This document shows, piece after piece, positions 1-7,647 of a DNA stretch of 64,000 bases. The DNA comes from Nitrosomonas sp. GTDB lineage: Bacteria > Pseudomonadota > Gammaproteobacteria > Burkholderiales > Nitrosomonadaceae. Made by a program: the position numbers and the translations under genes. The stretch spans positions 62,001 to 126,000 of the forward strand of contig JAJSDU010000001.1 of NCBI GenBank assembly GCA_028577615.1, read 5' to 3'. The notes under the pieces were generated by a model that worked only from the letters and a program-made list of their open reading frames with translations, was not told where the DNA came from and made no database searches. How positions within the stretch are numbered: the stretch's first letter is position 1; each line of letters opens with the position of its first letter.

Positions 1-2
1 CG

Positions 3-218
3 CTGACGCACATCTGCAAGCATTTTAATGTACAACCGCACGAGGCGATCCTGTTCGGTGATTCATTAAACGATGCCACAGCGGCGCGCGCAGCGGGTTG
101 TCATATCTTTTGCGTGCCTTATGGTTACAACGAAGACCGTGATGTGCATGAACTGGACTGCGATGCGATTGTGCCCACTCTTGTGGAAGCTGCTCAATTA
201 ATCGTCAAAGCGCCTTGA
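3..218 (+). CDS. gph: Phosphoglycolate phosphatase (HAD family), C-terminal part
   Basis: The 5' end lies outside the window; 71 codons remain. The visible part carries HAD motif IV (GDSLND, with the metal-binding acidic residues) followed by the helix ATAARAAG and a short C-terminal cap-side tail. Gph hydrolyses 2-phosphoglycolate, which arises from Rubisco oxygenation and from DNA repair. The position directly upstream of trpE on the same strand is the usual place of gph in beta- and gammaproteobacteria, which is why I prefer Gph over another HAD phosphatase. The catalytic DxDxT motif cannot be checked here. Confidence 0.72.
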   Translation: MTHICKHFNVQPHEAILFGDSLNDATAARAAGCHIFCVPYGYNEDRDVHELDCDAIVPTLVEAAQLIVKAP

Positions 219-312
219 TCCTGTATGCTGCCGCTATTTGAACCGGCGTGTTTGATAACACAATCTGAGTTTGTGTTTCCGCAGGCGCTATCCCTATCCC
301 TGGAAGTATCCA

Positions 313-1779
313 ATGACTGAAAATGAATTTAATCAACTTGCAGAGAAAGGCTATAACCGGATTCCGGTTGTGCTGGAAACTTTTGCGGATTTGGATACGC
401 CGCTTTCAATTTATCTGAAACTGGCCAATCAGCCTTATACCTACCTGCTGGAATCGGTGCAGGACGGCTCGCACTTTGGTCGTTACTCATTTGTCGGACT
501 GCCCGCAACCTCGCGTATCGAAGCGCGTGGCAATCAGGTCACAGTGGTGAATAAGAACTGTGTCGAGGGAGAGACGGTAGATGATACGCTGGCCTATATC
601 AGCAATTATCTGTCGAATTTCAACGTCGCACCAGTTGGAGAATTGCCTTGCGGCGGGCTGGTCGGTTATTTTTCGTATGACACTGTACGGTATATCGAGC
701 ATAAGCTGGCAGGCCACGCCAGACCGGATGCACTCAATACACCGGATGTGTTGCTGCTGCTTTCGGAAGAAATTGCCGTAGTGGACAATTTGTCCGGAAA
801 GCTGTATCTGGTGGTTTATGTCGATCCGGGCGTCGAAAATGCCTATCAGGCAGCCAGAAAGCGGTTGCGGACATTGCTGGCAAAATTACGTCAACCGATT
901 GAAATTCCGGTTGAACAGGCGGTCAATCAGGAGACTGCTGTTTCCGAGTTTCAGGAAAGCAAGTTTATTGCCGCCGTCAAACGCGCCAAGCAATATATCT
1001 ACGACGGCGATATTATGCAGGTCGTCCTGTCGCAACGTACCAGCAAGCCGTATCATGCGTCAACGCTGGCATTGTACCGCGCGCTCAGGAGCCTCAATCC
1101 ATCACCGTACATGTTTTATTATCATTTTGATGATTTTCATGTTGTCGGAGCGTCACCCGAAATTCTGGTGCGTTTGAAAAACGATACCGTCACGGTCAGA
1201 CCGATAGCCGGAACGCGTCCGCGCGGCAACGATCCGCAGCAGGATGCCGAGTATGCCGCGGATTTACTGGCGGACCCCAAAGAGCTGGCGGAGCATGTCA
1301 TGCTGATGGATCTCGGGCGTAACGATGTCGGACGTGTTGCGCAGACCGGCAGTGTTAAAGTGACCGAGCACATGAATATTGAGAACTATTCGCATGTGAT
1401 GCATATCGTCTCTAACGTGGAAGGAAAGTTGAGAGACGGAATGAATGCCATGGACGTGCTGCGCGCCACATTTCCTGCGGGCACGGTCAGTGGAGCGCCC
1501 AAGGTTCGTGCGATGGAGATTATTGACGAGCTCGAAGTGTCTAAACGGGGTATCTATGCCGGCGCAGTAGGCTATCTTGGATTTAACGGCGATATGGATC
1601 TGGCGATCGCGATCCGGACGGGTGTCATTAAGGACGGCAAACTCTATGTTCAGGCGGGTGCTGGCATAGTCGCCGATTCAGTTCCGGAAAATGAGTGGAT
1701 AGAGACGCAGAACAAGGCCAAAGCGCTACTGCGAGCGGCTGAAATGGCCGAAAAGGGGCTGGATTATTCTTTCGATTAA
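313..1779 (+). CDS. trpE: Anthranilate synthase component I
   Basis: TrpE converts chorismate to anthranilate, using ammonia delivered by TrpG, in the first committed step of tryptophan synthesis. The 488-residue product has the N-terminal regulatory domain with the LLES motif of the tryptophan-binding site near residue 40, and a C-terminal chorismate-binding domain with PIAGTRPRG, DLGRNDVGRV and the GTVSGAPK region. I start at ATG 313 because GGAAG lies seven bases upstream; the frame is open back to 271 but the extra residues do not resemble the family. No trpG, trpD or trpC follows: the next gene is on the other strand, so the partner subunit must be encoded elsewhere. Confidence 0.93.
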   Translation: MTENEFNQLAEKGYNRIPVVLETFADLDTPLSIYLKLANQPYTYLLESVQDGSHFGRYSFVGLPATSRIEARGNQVTVVNKNCVEGETVDDTLAYISNYLSNFNVAPVGELPCGGLVGYFSYDTVRYIEHKLAGHARPDALNTPDVLLLLSEEIAVVDNLSGKLYLVVYVDPGVENAYQAARKRLRTLLAKLRQPIEIPVEQAVNQETAVSEFQESKFIAAVKRAKQYIYDGDIMQVVLSQRTSKPYHASTLALYRALRSLNPSPYMFYYHFDDFHVVGASPEILVRLKNDTVTVRPIAGTRPRGNDPQQDAEYAADLLADPKELAEHVMLMDLGRNDVGRVAQTGSVKVTEHMNIENYSHVMHIVSNVEGKLRDGMNAMDVLRATFPAGTVSGAPKVRAMEIIDELEVSKRGIYAGAVGYLGFNGDMDLAIAIRTGVIKDGKLYVQAGAGIVADSVPENEWIETQNKAKALLRAAEMAEKGLDYSFD

Positions 1780-1929
1780 GATTGTCTGAAAAACTATCTG
1801 CGTTGTCCTGCGGTATTAAGAACAGACTCAGGATGTTATTTATCAGACATAGACCCCGCTTTTTACCCGGTATATCCTGTGCTCGCTTTTTTATTTGTAC
1901 CGGCGTCTGGAACGTTTCTCAGCAATTGA

Positions 1930-1986
1930 CTAGCAGGTTATCGTAATTTCCATGCGGGAAGTCATGCTGTCACGATAGCCTGCTAG
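1930..1986. terminator. Long imperfect hairpin between trpE and the OmpA lipoprotein
   Basis: A 15-base arm at 1930-1944 (CTAGCAGGTTATCGT) is repeated in inverted form at 1972-1986 with one G-T type mismatch, around a 27-base loop. It lies between the 3' ends of two convergent genes. There is no clear T-run on either side, so it may act as a bidirectional transcript end or mRNA stabiliser, or be a remnant of a small mobile repeat. The function is an inference; the inverted repeat is seen directly. Confidence 0.5.
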
Positions 1987-2010
1987 ATTCAGACAATCAT
2001 ATTTTTCCAG

Positions 2011-2664
2011 TTATTGCTGCGGCGGTTGTTCCGCAACATAAATTTCCACGCGGCGGTTCATCGCTCGGCCTGATGGTGTGTCGTTGGATGCTATCGGCGC
2101 ATGTGAGCCACGGCCGTCAATCTGAATGCGCTGATAAGGCACGCCGCGCTGGACAAGATAATCACGGGTGCTGGCGGCTCGGTTGACGGATAACGGGTTG
2201 TTGATTGCGTCACTGCCGGAACTGTCGGTATGTCCAATGATGGAGACGAGCGTATTCGGGTTTTGCAGCAGGCTTGTCGCAAAGCTGTCCAATATCGGAC
2301 GCATGCCAGGTTTGATTTCCGCGCGCCCGGTATCAAACGTGATGTCGCTCGGAATTTCGAGCTTCAGGCGATTGTCGGCAGTCTGGGAAACCTGTACGCC
2401 AGTACCCGCTGTTACCGTTTCCATCTGTCTTTTCTGTTCTTCCATATGCCTTGACCACGCATACCCCGCTAAGGCACCTGCTGCAGTTCCTGCCGCCGCG
2501 CCAATTGCAGCGCCCTTGCCATCGCCGGCAAGTCCGCCGATCAATGCACCCGCCGCTGCACCGGCAAAAGCGCCTTGTGCTGAACCGCGCTGTGTTTCCG
2601 ACATGTTTGCACATCCGCTAAAAATAAATCCAACTGTGACAGCAATAATGATTTTGCGTTGCAT
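2011..2664 (-). CDS. OmpA-family lipoprotein with glycine zipper
   Basis: A 217-residue lipoprotein. The signal peptide ends in the lipobox FSGC, so Cys18 is the predicted lipidated residue. Residues about 30-68 are a Gly/Ala-rich glycine-zipper segment (repeats of GAAAGALIGG type), and about 100-212 form an OmpA-like peptidoglycan-binding domain with the GHTDSSG and NRRVEI motifs. It probably links the outer membrane to peptidoglycan, like the YiaD group. The start at 2664 is set by the GGAGG six bases upstream; the frame is open to 2700. It is a lone minus-strand gene converging on trpE. Confidence 0.87.
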   Translation of the reverse strand: MQRKIIIAVTVGFIFSGCANMSETQRGSAQGAFAGAAAGALIGGLAGDGKGAAIGAAAGTAAGALAGYAWSRHMEEQKRQMETVTAGTGVQVSQTADNRLKLEIPSDITFDTGRAEIKPGMRPILDSFATSLLQNPNTLVSIIGHTDSSGSDAINNPLSVNRAASTRDYLVQRGVPYQRIQIDGRGSHAPIASNDTPSGRAMNRRVEIYVAEQPPQQ

Positions 2665-2808
2665 ATCAACCTCCATTTGTTTAGATGATAAAGAAATCAT
2701 TTTCGGGCTAATCCTGAAAGCGCTAGCCTAGCAAATTATCGGGAGGTTTGCTTGATTTCGAGGAATGATCGGTATAGCCTTGCGATTTTGCAGTTAAAAG
2801 GGCAGGTG

Positions 2809-3060
2809 ATGGGAAAAGATGTCATTCCATGCGAATTGCATGATTTTGTTGAAGTGGCGTGTATGTACATGTATCAGCTCAAGCTGATACTGAAAAACGG
2901 TGAAGTGATCGAAGGAAAAGCAATTGATATCGTGTCGGTAGATCAGCAAGAGATGCTTGTCGTTGATGATGGTGGTGAAAAAAGACAAATCGACTTGATG
3001 GCATTGACTAAAATGCAGGTATTGACGCCGAATGCAAAGTTTTCTGAAGTCGTTTTCTGA
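2809..3060 (+). CDS. Rho-binding antiterminator (Rof/YaeO-like)
   Basis: A small protein of about 83 residues with the pattern of the Rof family: PCELHDFVEVACMYMY near the start, then a small beta-barrel segment LILKNGEVIEGKAIDIVSV and a VVDDGGE turn. Rof binds the Rho hexamer and weakens Rho-dependent termination. ATG 2809 is chosen because AAGGG lies six bases upstream and the product then begins just before the conserved Cys-His region. A TTG at 2752 with a strong GGGAGG would add 19 residues not typical of the family; this start cannot be excluded. The next gene, of the AsmA family, begins 36 bases after the stop. Confidence 0.7.
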   Translation: MGKDVIPCELHDFVEVACMYMYQLKLILKNGEVIEGKAIDIVSVDQQEMLVVDDGGEKRQIDLMALTKMQVLTPNAKFSEVVF

Positions 3061-3096
3061 TAATGTCCACTTTACTTAAGGCATACGATAATCGTA

Positions 3097-4437
3097 GTGA
3101 AACGTATCATCACCTATGGATGGTTATTGCTGGCGCTGGTCTTATTGATGAGCGGCGTGGCGCTATTCATCATCAGCTATAAACCTACGTTACTGGTACC
3201 AGCGATTGAACAGTGGATTAAATTGAACAGCCAGCGTTCGCTGAGAATCAACGGGGATATACATTTCTCATTTTTTCCTTATGCCAATCTGTCTTTAAGC
3301 CAGTTGTCAGTCAGTGAATATCAACAGGATGATGTGTTCGCGTCCGTCGAGACGATGCGACTGACCGTATCTCTTTTGCCACTGCTTAAAGGGCGATTTG
3401 TTGTAGATCATGCGCATATCTCGGGTTTTCAGGCCAGGATTGTTCGTTATCAGGATGGCACAGTGAATATTGCCGACTTACTGCAGGAAAGCGGTGGCGG
3501 ATTTTTCAGCGCGTTTGAGATCGGGCGTATAGAAGTGGAAAACAGCAAGCTGAGCTTTCAGGATGACATGACGCACCAGTCACTTGATCTGGAGGCACTG
3601 CAATTAACTGCGACACAGGTTGCAACGGAGTCACTGCGGCAGATTAAAATGCAAAGCGGGTTGGTGTTTCGTCATTGGCGAAGCTCGGACAGAAGCAGCC
3701 CGCGTACTGCGCAATTGAAAATCCGGCTTGAAACTGAGGAAGCAGTATTCAATCAGGAAAATCTGGCCAGTGGTCCGGTTTTTTTATCTGTTCAGACGCT
3801 GCCGGAGGATCGTGATGCCGGAGCGGTTGAGCATATTTCTACCCGCGTATCGATCGCCGGTTTGAGGCAGATTGGGAATCTGTTGATCAGTCCGCATGTA
3901 CACATGGAATTAGGGTTGCAGCATAATGGATATAGCGTAAATGCCGTGCTGGATACCGCGCTTGAAGTCAGAATGTCAGGGCCGGAAGGATCATTGTCGG
4001 ATCTGCAATTGGCGTTTGATTTTTTTCATCCTGACTATTTGATCAAATCGGTCAATGGCTATTTCAAAGGATATCTGGATTTTGACGGAATAACCGAGCA
4101 GCTGCGCATGGATTTACAGGGACAAATCAATAACAGCGCCGTGAAGACGATAATGCAGGTGCAGGATTTTACACAACAAACGCATGCATTCAGGATTGAA
4201 ATCGACCGGTTGGATCTAACGGCATTGCTGCCGGATGGGCAATCGGAATCCAAAGGCAAGGCTTCGGATGTGCAAGCGGAAGGTGCGGCGATTCCTGATT
4301 TCTCAGAACTGGAGCAGTTGGGTTTGAATGGTTCGATTCAGATCGGATTGCTATCCATGGGTGACATTCACCTGTCAGACATACAACTGATGCTGCGGCC
4401 GGGGAAAAATGATTTTCTCATTGAGCCATCTGAATAA
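3097..4437 (+). CDS. AsmA-family protein, shortened at the C terminus
   Basis: Starts with GTG and encodes 446 residues. There is one N-terminal membrane anchor (about residues 7-29), followed by the AsmA N-terminal domain with FFPYANLSLSQLSV and the segment on the SLLPLLKGRFVVDHAHISG pattern. AsmA-like proteins are large inner-membrane proteins with a periplasmic body that take part in phospholipid traffic to, and assembly of, the outer membrane. The reading frame stops at NDFLIEPSE, where relatives normally continue with an 'LYGG' turn and the conserved C-terminal AsmA core, so roughly the last third is missing. mutY begins 12 bases later. Either the gene has lost its end or it is a natural short form. 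Confidence 0.78.
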   Translation: MKRIITYGWLLLALVLLMSGVALFIISYKPTLLVPAIEQWIKLNSQRSLRINGDIHFSFFPYANLSLSQLSVSEYQQDDVFASVETMRLTVSLLPLLKGRFVVDHAHISGFQARIVRYQDGTVNIADLLQESGGGFFSAFEIGRIEVENSKLSFQDDMTHQSLDLEALQLTATQVATESLRQIKMQSGLVFRHWRSSDRSSPRTAQLKIRLETEEAVFNQENLASGPVFLSVQTLPEDRDAGAVEHISTRVSIAGLRQIGNLLISPHVHMELGLQHNGYSVNAVLDTALEVRMSGPEGSLSDLQLAFDFFHPDYLIKSVNGYFKGYLDFDGITEQLRMDLQGQINNSAVKTIMQVQDFTQQTHAFRIEIDRLDLTALLPDGQSESKGKASDVQAEGAAIPDFSELEQLGLNGSIQIGLLSMGDIHLSDIQLMLRPGKNDFLIEPSE

Positions 4438-4449
4438 ACGATTGTCAAT

Positions 4450-5490
4450 ATGTCTGCATTGGCCGAATTGTTGATTATCTGGCAAAAAAAACATGGCCGT
4501 CACCATTTGCCGTGGCAGAACAACACTAATCCTTATACGGTCTGGTTATCGGAGATTATGCTTCAGCAAACGCAGGTGAACACGGTTATTCCATATTATC
4601 AGCAATTTATTCAGCGATTCCCAACGATAGACAAGCTCGCGCAGGCGCCGCTGGATGATGTGCTGGCTTTGTGGAGTGGTCTGGGGTATTACGCGCGTGC
4701 ACGGAATCTGCATCGGGCGGCGCTTCTGATCATGATAGAGCATCAGGGCATTTTTCCGCGATCACGTGAAGCAATACAGCAATTACCGGGTATAGGGCGT
4801 TCGACTGCAGCTGCGATTGCCGTATTTGCTTTCGGTCAGCGGGATGCCATCCTGGACGGTAACGTCAAGCGCGTACTTGCGCGCTACTTTGGCGTGGTGG
4901 ATTATCCCGGGGAAGCTGAAACGCTGAAAAAACTCTGGCGACTGGCCGAACAATCCCTGCCCGGCGGCGATGATCCCGCCGGTATCAGAGCCTATACGCA
5001 GGGACTGATGGATCTTGGCACGTTACTGTGCACTCGCCGGAATCCTGCCTGCGAATGCTGTCCATTGCAGCATACATGCGTGGCGTATCAGGAAAAACGC
5101 GTTGCGTTGCTACCCGCGCCCAGACCTAAAAAACGTTTATCCGAAAAACAGACTGTTTTCATGATTTACCGGGCGAAGCAGAGGCTTTTGCTGGAGAAGC
5201 GCCCTGACCAGGGTATCTGGGGCGGTTTATGGTGTTTTCCGGAAAATGCCGTGGATCATGATCGATTGAAGGCGGGAAGCGGCGCACCTGGTGTTGAATT
5301 GCCGCAGTTGATGCATACCTTTACACATTTCAGATTATGGATACATCCCCAATTGGTTGAAGTAGAAGCGGAAATCGGCAGTGCCGGAAAAATGACTGCC
5401 TGGGTTGCGCCGGAAGAGGCGCTGCATCTGGCGATTCCGACGCCGGTAAGAAAGCTGATTGTTCAGCATTTTCTCAATGACCTGAGTTGA
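4450..5490 (+). CDS. mutY: A/G-specific adenine DNA glycosylase
   Basis: MutY removes adenine mispaired with 8-oxoguanine. The 346 residues show the catalytic Glu in SEIMLQQTQV, the helix-hairpin-helix LPGIGRSTAAAI, the catalytic Asp in ILDGNVKRVLARYFG, the 4Fe-4S cluster ligands in a C-x6-C-x2-C-x5-C pattern (CTRRNPACECCPLQHTC), and a C-terminal NUDIX-like 8-oxoG recognition domain from about residue 230. The length fits the family. It follows the AsmA-family gene by 12 bases, a pairing common in proteobacteria, and precedes fthC by 7 bases, so the three are probably cotranscribed. An A8 run lies at codons 12-14 (4484-4491). Confidence 0.95.
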   Translation: MSALAELLIIWQKKHGRHHLPWQNNTNPYTVWLSEIMLQQTQVNTVIPYYQQFIQRFPTIDKLAQAPLDDVLALWSGLGYYARARNLHRAALLIMIEHQGIFPRSREAIQQLPGIGRSTAAAIAVFAFGQRDAILDGNVKRVLARYFGVVDYPGEAETLKKLWRLAEQSLPGGDDPAGIRAYTQGLMDLGTLLCTRRNPACECCPLQHTCVAYQEKRVALLPAPRPKKRLSEKQTVFMIYRAKQRLLLEKRPDQGIWGGLWCFPENAVDHDRLKAGSGAPGVELPQLMHTFTHFRLWIHPQLVEVEAEIGSAGKMTAWVAPEEALHLAIPTPVRKLIVQHFLNDLS

Positions 5491-5497
5491 ACAGTAC

Positions 5498-6070
5498 ATG
5501 GAAAACTGGCAGTCATGGCGTAAACAGCAACGCGAACGATTAATCGCTGACCGAATGGCAGTGCCCGCACTACAGCACCAGCAGTGGAGCAACGCTATCT
5601 CTGATTTTCTGCGGCGGGAATTTTTCGCTTTGCAGACAATGAAAATCGGTTTGTACTGGCCGTTTCGTGGTGAGTATGATCCCAGGGCAGCGGCGCGTTA
5701 TTTCTGGGAGTCCGGCGCGACGCTGGCGCTGCCCGAGGTCGTTGGCCGGCATAAACCGCTTTCTTTCCGCGAATGGTGGCCTGATGCACCAATGAAAACA
5801 GGCGCATACAATATTCCGGTGCCACAGGGTACGCAATGCGTTGAGCCTGATGTTTTAATCATTCCTATGGTCGGCTTCGATCAAAAGGGCTACCGGCTGG
5901 GTTATGGTAGAGGATATTTTGACCGTACTCTGGCGTCGTATACGGTTCCTCCATTGACAATCGGTGTGGCATTTGAAATGCAGCGGCTGGAGAATGTGCA
6001 TCCGCAACAGCATGATATTGCAATGCAGTGTGTTATTACCGAAGCGGGTGCATTTAAGGGGCATCTTTAA
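5498..6070 (+). CDS. fthC: 5-formyltetrahydrofolate cyclo-ligase
   Basis: This 190-residue enzyme converts 5-formyltetrahydrofolate to 5,10-methenyltetrahydrofolate using ATP. The N-terminal LRRE region, the substrate loop around residues 50-60 (YWPFRGEYDPR), and the C-terminal signature GYGRGYFDRTL, which binds ATP phosphate, are all visible, together with a VPLVGFD-like strand (IPMVGFDQKGYRLG). The gene follows mutY after 7 bases. Start ATG 5498 gives the family's usual N terminus (WRKQQRERLIADR). Confidence 0.92.
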   Translation: MENWQSWRKQQRERLIADRMAVPALQHQQWSNAISDFLRREFFALQTMKIGLYWPFRGEYDPRAAARYFWESGATLALPEVVGRHKPLSFREWWPDAPMKTGAYNIPVPQGTQCVEPDVLIIPMVGFDQKGYRLGYGRGYFDRTLASYTVPPLTIGVAFEMQRLENVHPQQHDIAMQCVITEAGAFKGHL

Positions 6071-6085
6071 GAATCAAACGAAAAG

Positions 6086-6123
6086 CCAGAGAATCCTCGA
6101 TCGGAATAATGAGGAATCTCTGG
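6086..6123 (-). terminator. Hairpin terminator between convergent genes
   Basis: CCAGAGAATCCTC at 6086-6098 pairs with GAGGAATCTCTGG at 6111-6123, 13 positions with one mismatch and a 12-base loop. Read on the minus strand the stem is followed by CTTTTCG, so it fits best as the intrinsic terminator of the minus-strand gene ending at 6153, and it could also stop transcription coming from fthC. Confidence 0.6.
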
Positions 6124-6152
6124 TCGGACTGGCAGATTGTCAGTTTCCGAGG

Positions 6153-6635
6153 CTAATCATCGTCATCAGATGATTCCGATTCGTGGGTATCCTCATCATG
6201 GTCGTCATCGTTATCCGTCGCTTCAGCAGGCGTATTTTGTGAAGTCAGTGAATCGAAGCGGGCCACATGCGTATCTTTTTCGAGACTTGTCGCAACGAGT
6301 ACGGAAACAGTTGTTTCGGGTGTGATTTTAAAATCCCCGGATCCTCTCATAAGATTGCCGAAAACGGGCTCAAGGTCAACACGGACCTGGTTTTCATCGT
6401 TATTGGAAATATTGGCCCTGGCCGAGCCGCCCTTGGTCTGAATTTTGTTCCGGTTATTCTGATCGGTTACGTACAGCTGCAATTCGCCATCTTTCGCCAC
6501 CAACTCCAGATGGTATGGTCCCACAGCACGTACCTGTCCACCATGGATACCGGTTTGATCACTTCCTGATACTGCCAGATTGGGCAACGCAAGCAGCAAT
6601 CCTGATAAAACAAGTACGGAAAATACATATCTCAT
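6153..6635 (-). CDS. Exported protein with acidic C-terminal tail, function unknown
   Basis: 160 residues with a cleavable signal peptide (about residues 1-23, ending near LAVSG). The mature part begins with GIHGGQV and has the pattern 'GPYHLELVAKDGELQLYVTD', a layout seen in small periplasmic proteins found near metal-efflux genes; I cannot assign a function. The last 25 residues are mostly Asp, Glu, Ser and His (DNDDDHDEDTHESESSDDDD), a plausible divalent-metal-binding tail. A strong ribosome site (GAGGAGGAATAACA before ATG) supports the start. The gene stands alone on the minus strand between fthC and an insertion sequence remnant. Metal binding is an inference from composition. Confidence 0.7.
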   Translation of the reverse strand: MRYVFSVLVLSGLLLALPNLAVSGSDQTGIHGGQVRAVGPYHLELVAKDGELQLYVTDQNNRNKIQTKGGSARANISNNDENQVRVDLEPVFGNLMRGSGDFKITPETTVSVLVATSLEKDTHVARFDSLTSQNTPAEATDNDDDHDEDTHESESSDDDD

Positions 6636-6876
6636 TGTTATTCCTCCTCGATAAAAAATTTGGCTGACTCTGACTAATAAAGATGTCAGGAAAAAATAAT
6701 GTCACTTGAAAACCAAAATCCGCAGTTTTTATAAAACTGTAAAATAACCATATCATACATATGGATTATTCGCCAGTTGTGAATTGAATTTTGTAGGGAA
6801 CGAATCAGCTGGTGACTGATTCAATATAGATCCGGACATTCCGGTTAAGAGAAAATTGACTTAACTGGAGGAGAGA

Positions 6877-7262
6877 ATGGCACCATGGAAGCATTACACG
6901 AGAGAATTCAAACTGGATGCGATTAGTTTGGTTCCTGGATCAGGGGTTGACGGTAGCAGAAGCAGGGCGAAGTCTTGAAATGCTCAGGCGATGGATCAGA
7001 GAACACCTGTCAGATGATAGTGGCCAGGCATTTCGTGGCGATGGCAAATTGACGCTGGAACAGGAAAAAACTCGAAGCCTGAAGACACAGATCAGGCAGC
7101 TTAAGATGGAGTAGCAGATATTCAAGGAGGTGATGTTTTTTTTTCGCGAAAGAAACGAAGTGAGATATTCGTTTATCGCCCAAGAAAAGAAGACCTGCCG
7201 GTCGGTTTGATGTGCCGGCTATTGGAGACCAGCAGCAGCCTCTGCTATGCCAGCGTTGACAG
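6877..7262 (+). pseudogene. Decayed IS3-family transposase genes (orfA and start of orfB)
   Basis: Reading across frames gives an IS3-type OrfA: HYTREFKLDAISLV in the frame of ATG 6877, then, after a frameshift near 6922, LDQGLTVAEAGRSL, LRRWIREHLSDDSGQAFRG and KLTLEQEK, ending in an in-frame TAG at 7112 within the LKMEKQILKE-like leucine zipper. Two to three residue blocks are missing before LRRW. Fragments of OrfB (the VGLMCRLLETSSS helix) follow in another frame to about 7262, after which no transposase sequence is recognisable. The catalytic DDE domain is gone. The original left end is probably near 6830, in front of the CCGGACATTCCGG palindrome at about 6834; no matching right end was found. 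Confidence 0.82.
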
Positions 7263-7647
7263 TATTTCCTTATTTCTGGAGCGTATTGATCGAATTGTCT
7301 GTAATCATATCAATCTGATTTAGATACACATGCACGACAAATAAGCAAAGCAAGGTTAGGACAGGAATCGTGATCGCCCCGGAATCAGGAATTTCCATCG
7401 TTATGGTCCTTTTCAGCATTTCAGTCGCAAAAACTTCATTCCTGAATCAATTCTCTGAGAAATAGCGATGCCAGTTCGCATTGTGAAGATGTTCAGCCGA
7501 ATCGCTGCAACCTAGGTCCATTAAGTATATAATACGCAGTTATTTTTGGCTGGCACGGTTAGGAATGTTCGTTTAGTTCCTGGCCGATTAGCCGGCATCA
7601 AAAACTGAAAACCGATTCATAATTCTTAATCCAACGATACATCCAGC
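7263..7647. other. Non-coding stretch upstream of alaA
   Basis: About 385 bases without a supportable gene. It holds a partly inverted pair of short words (GAATCAGGAAT near 7382 and ATTCCTGAATC near 7439) and, toward alaA, a candidate promoter. The left half may be sequence carried in or scarred by the insertion sequence. Nothing else is recognisable. Confidence 0.4.
7506..7533 (+). promoter_or_regulatory. Candidate promoter of alaA-hom-thrC
   Basis: A perfect TATAAT at 7528-7533 sits 114 bases before the alaA start. A weak -35 (TGCAAC, 7506-7511) lies 16 bases upstream. The hexamer match is real but the -35 is poor, so this is a guess based on position and the -10 alone. Confidence 0.3.

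Noticed and set aside
2168..2731. 187-codon plus-strand frame opposite the OmpA-type lipoprotein
   Set aside because: The Ala/Pro-rich product is the antisense of the Gly/Ala-rich lipoprotein, which has a lipobox and an OmpA domain.
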